Below are positions 44,361 through 54,297 of a stretch of DNA of 64,000 bases, in pieces (within the stretch, counting starts at the first letter, position 1; each line of letters opens with the position of its first letter). Both the position numbers and the translations under genes were made by a program. The notes under the pieces are model-generated. The model ran no database searches, was not told the DNA's origin, and saw nothing but the letters and a program-made list of their open reading frames with translations. Origin of the DNA: Axinella damicornis (Eukaryota > Porifera > Demospongiae > Axinellida > Axinellidae); assembly GCA_963931865.1 (NCBI GenBank), contig OZ007511.1:9724603-9788602 (forward strand), written 5' to 3'.

Positions 44361-44785
44361 GTATACGTATATCTTCCCACCAGTCCTGTTCTAAGTCCAG
44401 TTTGGGAATGTGACTGGTATGCCATGTGAGATAAATAAAGGAAGAAAATGTGTACTGGGCATTGCATAAGGCCAAGAATTAATTTAAGGGCTCCACTTCC
44501 TGTTGAGTTGCTGAATGCACTCCTCTGATTGGTCAAACTAGTAGATCTGGTGATGCAACAGGCAGCACTACCAGGAAGTATGATTGTATGATTGTCGATC
44601 AATGACAAGTCCATGTTTGCATGCTGGCACAACAGAATGCACAATGTACAGCAGCAAGACAGAGACTTCCCCTAGTGCATAACCAAGACACAGGAAAAAC
44701 TACCTGTAGGTACGGGACTGGACGGACAGCGTCATCGTCAAAGATTATGGCGTCTACACCTATGGGCACTCTATACAGGAAAAGC

Positions 44786-44869
44786 TAGTCTCGGTCCCAA
44801 CCCCAGTACGGATCCCTTTTGTACTGGAAGTGATACACACGCTGGATAAATGGTCTGGGAACGAGACTA
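44786..44869. mobile_element. Foldback-family element, 84 bp
   Basis: TAGTCTCGGTCCC at the left and GGGAACGAGACTA at the right, with a CAGTACGGATCCCTTTTGTACTG-like inner hairpin. Flanks share only GAAAAG, so the target duplication is not clear. Confidence 0.7.
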
Positions 44870-44983
44870 GAAAAGGAGCCAAATGCGAAGGTTCGAGTTG
44901 TCTCACTGGACGTGAGTGGACGATGTGGACATGGAGCAGCTCTGATGGTTGCTGTGCCCGTATCTACAGGCAGCAATGTCTGA

Positions 44984-46141
44984 TTGTCATATTGTTTCTT
45001 GTATGGCACTCACACGGCAGCAGATTACAGAAATAGGGGACAAGTCAAGAGGCTGAAAAGACAGCGCAGACCTTCCGACCTTACTTCACCTTCTGCACAA
45101 CCGTGTAGAGTACTACATACTTCTAAACCTACTACACATTCACTGACAGCTGATGAGGAGATTCTGAGAAGTGGAGAGGTGTCCGGGACTCCCACGCACA
45201 GCGAGAGTTCAAGTGAGTGTGGTGGCAGTGAAGAAGAATCTGAATCGGATGGTGGTACAGAAAAAAGATCTCTTGATCTCCAGACCGCTTTGGAGTTGAG
45301 CCCCAAATCTTCTCCGCCTGGTGTCGCAGCTGTGAGTACCTCTGTTGGGCTGTCGGCTATAGCCCGCTATGCCGATAGCAGTGGGAGTGATACTGATGCA
45401 GAGGGCGTGGACGAGTGGGAAGACAGCGGGAACGAGAGGAAGGGAGGAAGAGGAGATGGGTGTGCTAGCAGTGGAGATGGTGCTACTTCAAGGAGAGGAA
45501 AGCTTGAAATTCCTACTGTAATACAAGGTAGATTAAATGTACTTGTTGATGGCTTGTTTCAATTCGTTGTGACAGTGGCTTGCATTCGGTATCGTTACCG
45601 CTTTGTATTATCCATGCACAACGTCCAATCAACAGCCATGTTTGAGAGTCCCTCTGGTTCAGGTGATGTGGGGGGACGGTCAGATGACGACGATGAAGAG
45701 CAGGAGCCGGGCCTAGGATTCTTCCAGACTCTTTCAGATGACTCTGATATTGAGGTGCAGTTGACTGATTTTGCTTTGAAATTTGGTGCTGCTGGAGTCG
45801 TTGGTTTTTCAACTGTAAATGTACTGCAGCAGACCTCTCCATTTCAGAGCTAGCCATTTTTCAACCCCCCCCCCCCCCCCCCCCCTTGTCAACATATATT
45901 TATGCTATTGGAGATCTTGCCAATCCCTGCATACTTTATGTTTGTGTGCAGGAGTCGGGAACTAGGCAGCCACTTCCTGGAGTGGAAGGGAGGTGGGACG
46001 GTGAGAGGAACAAGTGGATTTACTCCCCCTCACCTCTCTCAACGTACACGTGGTAAGTTCAAATGCACACACTATTACCTCATTCCCACTGCCAGTATTT
46101 GATTATTTACAGTATGCAAATACGATGGGGGAGTGGGGAGT

Positions 46142-46172
<31 letters not shown>

Positions 46173-49100
46173 TCTGGTCACAAGTGGTGCCATCAGGTAG
46201 ACAGATGGCAGACAGGTGCCCAATGAAGAATCTCGATGCCCTTTCTTATACTGTCCGCCCAAAGGCTGGATGTCAGAGCGTTCGCAAGGCAGACGAACAA
46301 TGCCATTTGTTATTCATAATGCCAGAGACGGATCAATGTGAAACAGGTATTAGAATGGTTGAGAAGTCAGCACCCCCCCCCCCCCCCCCCCCGTGTGTCT
46401 ACCCTCTGTCTACCTGACACCATCGCACGTGACCAAATCTCCCAGGCCTACCCCCACCGTATTTGCATACTGCAAGTACTGACGGTGGAAATGGCCTGGG
46501 AACGAGGCTACACGCGTTATATAGTATTGCTATAGTGCTACATAAGTTGGTATAGACTATGAAGCCAAAATTCTTATCTGATGTGTCACTGGTGCGACTT
46601 GTATTAAACTTTTGCTATTACACTCATAGCTGGAAGTGTAGGAAGGTCGGCCATTTGGCCGAGGACTGCACTGTGAAGGATACCGACTGGCAGAGGAAGC
46701 ATGGGTCACCCAGACTCTCAGCACAGCTGCAAGAGTACTACACAAGGTAACGTTTAGCAGGTGATGTGTCAGCAAAATGTCTGCTGGAATATTGTGTAGC
46801 CTCATTCCCAGGCCGTGTGGCAGGAGAGAAAGCTCTTTCTCTCTTCTCACATGGCCTGGGAATGAGACTAGCTATAAGTGAGTAGTAGTTATGCCATTGC
46901 GACTACTCTAGCTGCTAGACCCTCCCTCCACTCGAAAAAGAAAGGACGGTGACTGGCTTGTATGGATTTCAATAGCCCATAGCTACCATCAAATGTCTAG
47001 GTTGTGGCAACATGATACAACCTTGTCACCTGAATAAGTAGTCACAGATCTTTGGAGTTGAAAGAGGTCTGAATGTCTAGGTTGATAGTACCTTGATATA
47101 ACCGTACCGTCTGAGTAAGCTGTCCTGAGTACGTTGTTCAGAGATCTTTGGCATCCACGTCCCAGATGCAGGGAGTTGAAGAAGAGGAGAGGAGACCACT
47201 GCAGCACCTGTGGAGTGCACAGTAACCTTGCGTGCTGTCTGGAGTGTGGGTAGGTTGTGCACCTGTGGAGTGCACAGTAACCTTGCCTGCTGTCTGGAGT
47301 GTGGGTAGGTTGTGCACCTGTGGAGTGCACAGTAACCTTGCCTGCTGTCTGGAGTGTGGGTAGGTTGTGCACCTGTGGAGTGCACAGTAACCTTGCCTGC
47401 TGTCTGGAGTGTGGGTAGGTGGTGCACCTGTGGAGTGCACAGTAACCTTGCCTGCTGTCTGGAGTGTGGGTAGGTTGTGCACCTGTGGAGTGCACAGTAA
47501 CCTTGCCTGCTGTCTGGAGTGTGGGTAGGTTGTGCACCTGTGGAGTGCACAGTAACCTTGCCTGCTGTCTGGAGTGTGGGTAGGTTGTGCACCTGTGGAG
47601 TGCACAGTAACCTTGCCTGCTGTCTGGAGTGTGGGTAGGTTGTGCGCCTGTGGAGTGCACAGTAACCTTGCCTGCTGTCTGGAGTGTGGGTAGGTTGTGC
47701 ACCTGTGGAGTGCACAGTAACCTTGCCTGCTGTCTGGAGTGTGGGTAGGTTGTGCGCCTGTGGAGTGCACAGTAACCTTGCCTGCTGTCTGGAGTGTGGG
47801 TAGGTTGTGCGCCTGTGGAGTGCACAGTAACCTTGCCTGCTGTCTGGAGTGTGGGTAGGTTGTGCACCTGTGGAGTGCACAGTAACCTTGCCTGCTGTCT
47901 GGAGTGTGGGTAGGTTGTGCACCTGTGGAGTGCACAGTAACCTTGCCTGCTGTCTGGAGTGTGGGTAGGTTGTGCGCCTGTGGAGTGCACAGTAACCTTG
48001 CCTGCTGTCTGGAGTGTGGGTAGGTTGTGCGCCTGTGGAGTGCACAGTAACCTTGCCTGCTGTCTGGAGTGTGGGTAGGTTGTGCGCCTGTGGAGTGCAC
48101 AGTAACCTTGCCTGCTGTCTGGAGTGTGGGTAGGTTGTGCGCCTGTGGAGTGCACAGTAACCTTGCCTGCTGTCTGGAGTGTGGGTAGGTTGTGCACCTG
48201 TGGAGTGCACTGTAACCTTGCCTGCTGTCTGGAGTGTGGGTAGGTTGTGCACCTGTGGAGTGCACAGTAACCTTGCCTGCTGTCTGGAGTGTGGGTAGGT
48301 TGTGCACCTGTGGAGTGCACAGTAACCTTGCCTGCTGTCTGGAGTGTGGGTAGGTGGTGCACCTGTGGAGTGCACAGTAACCTTGCCTGCTGTCTGGAGT
48401 GTGGGTAGGTTGTGCACCTGTGGAGTGCACAGTAACCTTGCCTGCTGTCTGGAGTGTGGGTAGGTTGTGCACCTGTGGAGTGCACAGTAACCTTGCCTGC
48501 TGTCTGGAGTGTGGGTAGGTTGTGCACCTGTGGAGTGCACAGTAACCTTGCCTGCTGTCTGGAGTGTGGGTAGGTTGTGCGCCTGTGGAGTGCACAGTAA
48601 CCTTGCCTGCTGTCTGGAGTGTGGGTAGGTTGTGCACCTGTGGAGTGCACAGTAACCTTGCCTGCTGTCTGGAGTGTGGGTAGGTTGTGCACCTGTGGAG
48701 TGCACAGTAACCTTACCTGCTGTCTGGAGTGTGGGTAGGTTGTGCGCCTGTGGAGTGCACAGTAACCTTGCCTGCTGTCTGGAGTGTGGGTAGGTTGTGC
48801 GCCTGTGGAGTGCACAGTAACCTTGCCTGCTGTCTGGAGTGTGGGTAGGTTGTGCACCTGTGGAGTGCACAGTAACCTTGCCTGCTGTCTGGAGTGTGGG
48901 TAGGTTGTGCACCTGTGGAGTGCACAGTAACCTTACCTGCTGTCTGGAGTGTGGGTAGGTTGTGTACCTGTGGAGTGCACAGTAACCTTACCTGCTGTCT
49001 GGAGTGTGGGTAGGTTGTGCTACTTTCACAAGTGTAGGATGTGTTTCAGAAGTGGGCAGGCCATGTCCCTCATCCAAAGTTCACACACAGTTGTTTACAT

Positions 49101-52100
49101 GCACAAGTTGTGTTTTAGCAGCCTAGTGATGAAGTGCATGCCTGTATCTGAGAACTACACATCATTAATTCACATCGTTAATTGAATTAAGTGTGGACCA
49201 TATCCCAACTTAAAGTGTAGTGACCAAGGCTGCTATGGTTCCTGACTTCCCAGTCCACCACTCCAGCTCTCCGTTGCTCCACTCTCTTGACCGCACACAT
49301 TTCACCATTATGTTTGCAGTCATGAATGTGGAGCAGAAGAAAGCCAGGGGATTAGGCAGCTGTATTCCGACTTTCAGAACCAGCAAAATTTGTGTGTTGG
49401 GATTTGCACCGTACAGTGGAGGCCCTCTGATACAGACCCCTTGGGCGAGAACAATGTATCCTCGACTAGCAATGGCGTCCTCATTTCAGGGGACAAATAA
49501 CATGAAGCTGGGACTTGATTAATTACATTTTAGTTACTAAGTCTCTCCATCTTTACACTGACAGTGCTGTGTGTTGTGATGGCAGGGGTCACTTATCGTC
49601 CCACCTGGTCTCCCACCCATCCCACAACCTGCTCTACTCCTACAAGCTGGGGAGGATGGTGAGTCTACTTCTTATTGTGCATCTCCTGAATACCACCATT
49701 TCGCCCACTTTGATGTCGGCAGATACGTAGTGCAATCTCTCCACTGCATATATATTTTCCGCAGCCATAAGCAATATACAACACTGCTAACAAACTAGGG
49801 AAGGTTCTAAGACTAACTTCCACACAACTGGATGCATATATTACTACTGAGTGTTGATATCGCAGGCATTCAGAATAGCTGCTGAATCTAGGCAACCAGA
49901 TGTAATGTACCCACAGCCACTATTGTACAAGTTTGTACTCTGAAAAGGCAGTGCATGGGGATTTGCCAACTATCTGGTAGAGTGTGAATTCCTTATTTGT
50001 GGTGTGGTACGTAGGTTATGAAAGTTGTCGTGAAGCTAGGGCTGTGGAGCTGGTTGTAAAATGTGACTGGTTTACTGCCCACCATGCAATAAGTGACAGT
50101 TAACTGGTTAACTGGACTGATTGATTGATTGATCGCTCACTGAAGGTTCGAAGTTATACAAACTTGAGCTATAGAATGTGTTCACATGGAGACAAACACA
50201 GTATAGGTTTGTCATATCTAAGCACTACCCTCGTTCCCAGGCCGCGCCGTTTCAGTTTCTTCATCATTATTTGTGCAACCAAACACGGTGCGGGCCTGGG
50301 AACAAGGATAGTTTCAGGGGAAAAATTGTGCCGTGTTATGTAATGAATGCTTGACTACCATATGGAATGGTTTACATGCCGAAACTCACCGTGCTGGCGA
50401 AGTTGTGAGTACTGTAATAGCTATTTTCTTGTCTTACCTATAGCTGCCATTGCTGCCTCGATCGACTCGGCATAGTCCTTGATCACGTGACATGTGCGTT
50501 AATTGGAAAGAGTTGCAATGCTTAGCTTGTGCTAACAGCGAGTGGTTGCAACAGCTACCATGAGTGCAGTTCCCACTTATACGCAATAATCTTGTTAACA
50601 TACTTGATGTTTTACCCTACATACCGTAGTCGCACATTATTATAGGCGCATATTCGCTGTTAGGTGCAGGTTCAACTCTTGTCCCAGGTACTCGCTGTTA
50701 AGCGCTGCAGTCTTCTTCCAGAAACTCTGCCATTTTCGATCATACGGAGTGGAAAACAGCTATATTCGAATTGAAGTGCACTTCCTATTCAAGGAATGTC
50801 ATTATTATTATAATCATGTGTTATTAGGCACATCTTGCTTATAGGCGCATATTTCCTTCCTGTGGAGTTAAAGGCGCATGTGCCTAATAACGCGTGACTA
50901 CCGTACCCACCAATGTTAAAGTTGCTGTAATGGTAAAATGGTGACTTAGGACTTGATGTCATAGCCAGTCAGGTAGCCAGTTAACCGGGGTTAATGGTTA
51001 ACAGCTCTAAACAAAGCTACTAGTGCTGTAGATGGCACTCTCTGTGGTGGACAGTTTCTCAGCAGATAACCAGCCCATGATTGTACATCAAACATGCTGA
51101 TGAGTAAGATGTGTATGTCACTATGATAAGTGCGTTATGAAAAGGGCCTGCTTCTCTCCCCCCTCCCCCCTCCCTCTCCTCCCTCCCCCACCCCCTCCCT
51201 CACTCCCTTCCCCCTCCCCCCTCCCCCCCTCCCCACCCCTCCCCCTCCCCCCTCCCCCCTCTCCCCTCCCCCCACCCCCTCCCCCTCCCCCCTCCCCCCA
51301 CCCCCTCCCCCTCCCCCCTCCCCCCACCCCCTCCCCCTCCCCCCTCCCCCCACCCCCTCCCCCCACCCCCTCCCCCCACCCCCTCCCCCCTCCCCCCACT
51401 CCCTCCCCCTCCCCCCAGCTAAAGTGCTGCAAGGCAACGTGTGAGGTCATGAACGTCTACGACCTCTACACGTGTTCACACTGTCTTGGCAAGGCCTTCT
51501 CCCAACACTACTCCTTGATCAATGCTACCTGGTAGGTCCACCAGCTGCAGGAACATAAGCTAGAAGCCTCATGATGAATATCACTGATCATAGGGTACAC
51601 CACTGACCCTTATGAATCCAATCCATGTGAAGCTATGAACTCACTTTCAGACCAGATTTCTGTGACCACACTCCAACCTGGTAGGTCTACAAACTGCAAG
51701 GACATATTACGCATAAGCTACGTAGAAGCCTCATGATGAAGATCATTGATCTTAGGGTACCTTATGAATCCAATCCATGCGATCCTGTGAAACTCACTTT
51801 GAGACCAGATTTTCTGTGACCACACTCCAACCTAGGTCCACTAGCTGCAGGGACATAATATGCGTAAGCTAGAAGCCTCATGATGAAAATCACTGATCAT
51901 AGGGTACACCACTGACCCTTATGAATCCAATCCATGCAATGCTGTGAAACTCACTTTGAGACCAGATTTTCTGTGACCACACTCCAGGGTTCTGCTTCCT
52001 TATATAGAAGGTTCATAGCTCAGTGTATTATTATAAGCCATGAGCTGGGGGAGGGATGATGGATTCTGAAGCGTCTGATTTCATTGAGGGTCACGTTATT

Positions 52101-53555
52101 AGCTCCTGAATAATCAAGAATTGTGCTTCACCCTTGTCTAATTGTATGCAAGGATTCTTCAAACCCTGTACCTAGTAGCTCCAGGAACCTGCCAGTAACG
52201 TATGCGGTTGTCTTCTCAGACCAAGCCTGTTGAATGAACTGAAATTTACATTTGCCACATTATATATTGTTCCTTTTGCTGCATGTTAACGCTTGAGATG
52301 TAGAAAGGTGGCAGAAAAACACCGAGACTGTCTGAATACAGCTACTGTTCTTGGTCCACTCTGCAGGTCCCAGGCTGGGCTGAGGGCCATTCCGAATGCC
52401 TTATGTTGTGAAGACCACTTCCACTGGTAAGCTCGGGTACCACCTTCAATCCCAGGCCAGCTTTGGGGGTCGGCATGGGCTGTCTAATGTTTAATACAGA
52501 GTGGGCAGCATTCCCTGCATGAATGTCAGTATCACTGTAGTCCTCGCGTAACCAGACCCCATTCCATACCGAGGTAAGGGGGTCTGAGACATGGCCATAG
52601 AGCGGTTTGTCGCCCCGCACCGTGGAGTGTGTACCAATTACAGCGCAGTATTCAGTCACATGCTACTGAAGTATGTAAAATGTGAGTGTGAGTGGATAGT
52701 AAGCTTGAAGCTTGAGAAGTGAACTAAGCGAGAAGAGCTAGTCTCGACTCGTGAGCTGCAGTCGACATCACAAGTGCTGCTAGGTCGCAAGTCTTACTTT
52801 GGTGTCCGCTGTTGTTTACGTCATGGCTGGACTACATACCTAATTAATTCCTGAGAGACAAGCCGCTCTACCCTTTCCTTCGATGTGGAATGGGATGTCC
52901 CTTTCCTTCGATGTGGAATGGGATGTCCCTTTCCTTCGATGTGGAATGGGGTGTCCCTTTCCTTCGATGTGGAATGGGGTGTAGCCACACAAAACTAATA
53001 TCATTGATGCTTACAAGTCTACACAGCAACCATCCTATTGCTGCTTTCAACTACAAAATTCTGTGTGACTGGCTATTCCATCAAGGCTAGCTGCATGAAA
53101 TGGGAATCTCGTTCCCAGGCCCATGCCCAGCTTTTCGTCGCTTGCAGTACGTGAAAGCGGGGAGAGCCTGGTATGTTTCCTCATGTGAGAATGACATAAT
53201 TGACAAATGGCATAAAAAAATTCAGAACGAAAAGTGAAGTTTTGCGTATTGTTCTACCAACTACACGTTCAACGCTTGGTGTATATGACAGTCGCCTCCT
53301 GCTAGCTAGATACGAGTTACATCGTACCTTTGCTCTTCTTGCTGTTCTGAGCCTAACTTGGTGTTGACTAGCCTTGTTCCCAGGCTCCATACATGGCCTG
53401 GGAACAAGGCTAGACTGGTTTTCTGCCTTATCTTCTGTGATGGTTTCTTTTGCAGGCACCGGATGAACTGTCCCAATGTAGCAGAAGAGCACTGTGTGAC
53501 TACAGCTAGACTAATGACAGAACAGGCCGAGTTGATCAGTGAATTCTTCTTCTAA
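44984..53555 (+). CDS. Acidic protein with one CCHC zinc knuckle and Cys/His-rich C-terminus, about 435 aa
   Basis: Phase-consistent exons: 44984 (or acceptor 45031)-45527, 45636-45814, 45952-46052, 46630-46746, 49565-49658, 51419-51531, 52367-52426 and 53456-53555. The N-terminal ~240 residues are low-complexity, with a basic patch (KRLKRQRRP) and acidic Ser-rich tracts (SDDDDEEQEPG). Splicing exon 3 to exon 4 creates a perfect C-x2-C-x4-H-x4-C knuckle, CWKCRKVGHLAEDC, at about 275-288; this strongly supports the model. The C-terminus has AVCCDGRGH, LKCCKATC, YTCSHC and LCCEDHFHWHRMNC, likely one or more further zinc sites, and ends SEFFF. Nucleic-acid binding is inferred from the knuckle. 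I do not recognise the family. The start codon is uncertain. Confidence 0.75.
46139..46170. repeat. G homopolymer
   Basis: About 29 consecutive G, in an intron of the zinc-knuckle gene. Confidence 0.85.
46797..46870. mobile_element. Foldback-family element, 74 bp
   Basis: TAGCCTCATTCCCAGGCCGT pairs with GGCCTGGGAATGAGACTA; the interior has an AGAGAAAG/CTTTCTCT hairpin. No matching 9-bp flank is visible. Confidence 0.75.
47205..49018. repeat. 55-bp minisatellite, about 33 copies
   Basis: The unit contains ACCTGTGGAGTGCACAGTAA, then CCTTGCCTGCTGTCTGG and AGTGTGGGTAGGTTGTGC. Copies are almost identical; the main variant is GCACCTG versus GCGCCTG, with rarer GGTGGTGC, CTGTAACC and CCTTACC variants. 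The array lies in the intron between the exons ending at 46746 and starting at 49565. All minus-strand frames are open because 55 is not a multiple of 3 and the unit has no stop in any minus frame. Confidence 0.97.
49659..51149. other. Intronic stretch of the zinc-knuckle gene
   Basis: It contains a foldback-family element (50226-50310) and repeated TATAGGCGCATAT words near 50640 and 50840 that partly face each other. No exon is seen. Confidence 0.5.
50226..50310. mobile_element. Foldback-family element, 85 bp
   Basis: TACCCTCGTTCCCAGGCCG at the left and GGGCCTGGGAACAAGGATA at the right. Terminal bases have drifted and no target duplication is visible. Confidence 0.7.
51150..51418. repeat. 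CCCCTCC-type polypyrimidine array abutting a splice acceptor
   Basis: About 260 bases of C and T with few A, ending in CCCCCCAG at the 3' splice site of the exon starting at 51419. Proline-rich and glycine-rich frames across it are artefacts. Confidence 0.95.
51531..51990. repeat. Three tandem copies of a ~150-bp unit
   Basis: Copies start near 51536, 51684 and 51834, each with AGAAGCCTCATGATGAA, ATGAATCCAATCCATG and GTGACCACACTCCA. Intronic. Confidence 0.88.
52873..52983. repeat. 28-bp minisatellite, 4 copies
   Basis: Unit CCCTTTCCTTCGATGTGGAA plus TGGGATGT or TGGGGTGT. Intronic in the zinc-knuckle gene. Confidence 0.92.
53107..53350. mobile_element. Foldback-family element, CCCAGCTTTTCGTCG subtype, ends unclear
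   Basis: Starts near ATCTCGTTCCCAGGCCC. It is homologous, in part inverted, to the longer copy at 61394-61768 (shared AGCCTGGTATGTTTCCTCA-like and AACTTCACTTTTC-like words). Confidence 0.55.
53369..53412. mobile_element. Foldback-family element, 44 bp
   Basis: TAGCCTTGTTCCCAGGCTCC pairs with GGCCTGGGAACAAGGCTA around CATACATG. It lies about 40 bp upstream of the last exon of the zinc-knuckle gene. No target duplication. Confidence 0.75.
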
Positions 53556-53589
53556 TGCAATAGTATGTATTGAACCAGTAGAGCTGCCT

Positions 53590-53671
53590 TAGCCTCGTTC
53601 CCAGGCTCATACGTGCCGCTTTTGATTGCACAAAGCGACAAAAAGCTGGGCGCGACCTAGAAACGAGGCTA
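53590..53671. mobile_element. Foldback-family element, 82 bp, with 11-bp flanking repeat
   Basis: TAGCCTCGTTCCCAGGCTC at the left, AAACGAGGCTA at the right. TAGAGCTGCCT is present on both sides (53579-53589 and 53672-53682), two bases longer than the usual 9. It lies just 3' of the zinc-knuckle gene's stop codon. Confidence 0.82.
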
Positions 53672-53736
53672 TAGAGCTGCCTAACGTGGAGCTAAAATTC
53701 AACCAGTTTAGGTGCTGTTCTATGCATATAGTCTTC

Positions 53737-53821
53737 TTTCCAGGCCATTCCCACCTCCAGTGTTTGATTTGCACTTTCAGTATGCAGCCTCCACATTTGG
53801 CGGGGCCTGGGAACAAGGCTA
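53737..53821. mobile_element. Foldback-family element, diverged left end
   Basis: TCTTCTTTCCAGGCCATTCC faces GGGGCCTGGGAACAAGGCTA. Its interior CCACCTCCAGT...CAGTATGC resembles that of the element at 217-306. No target duplication. Confidence 0.6.
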
Positions 53822-54040
53822 GGCAATCAGCTCTCTTGTGTTCTGTATCTCATGCAGAGTTCAGATGCCCAGAACTTGTTGGTTGAAGCACTGAATCGAG
53901 AGACACCACCAACAGTGAACAGTTGAAACACAAAGCATGCACGGCATACCTGATGCATGTGTACTGGCTGATTCCCATCAATGGCCAACTGTTGATTATC
54001 AACAATAGCATAGATGTAGGAGGGGGGGGGGGTCTAGCCC

Positions 54041-54152
54041 TAGTCTCGCGGGCCAGACGTTCGCGGCGCGCGGAGGGGAGGGCGGCGCGAACGTCTGGTC
54101 CCGCGCGCCGCCCTCCCCTCCGCGCGCCGCGAACGTCTGGCCCGCGAGACTA
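54041..54152. mobile_element. Foldback-family element, TAGTCTCG subtype, 112 bp, GC-rich
   Basis: TAGTCTCGCGGGCCAGACGT and its complement form long arms rich in CGCGCGCC. The flanking 9-mers GTCTAGCCC and CTCTAGCCC match at 8 of 9. It shares termini with the 401-bp element at 21085. Confidence 0.88.
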
Positions 54153-54297
54153 CTCTAGCCCCTCCAATCTGACTTGAAGAGCAGGTCTTCGGAATCAACA
54201 GTGATGTCTGATGGCTTACTCTGTCCGGTCCGTTAAGCTCGATCTAGCCAGCTGCATCATGTATCAATACATCAATCAAAATTTTACGTGTCTGTGC

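Noticed and set aside
46989..48925. Three overlapping minus-strand frames of about 500-620 codons with repeated HNLPTLQTAGKV peptides
   Set aside because: They are generated entirely by the 55-bp minisatellite; because 55 is not a multiple of 3, all frames cycle the same peptide. No splice or start context.
51121..51450. Proline-rich and glycine-rich frames on both strands
   Set aside because: Low-complexity CCCCTCC array upstream of a splice acceptor.
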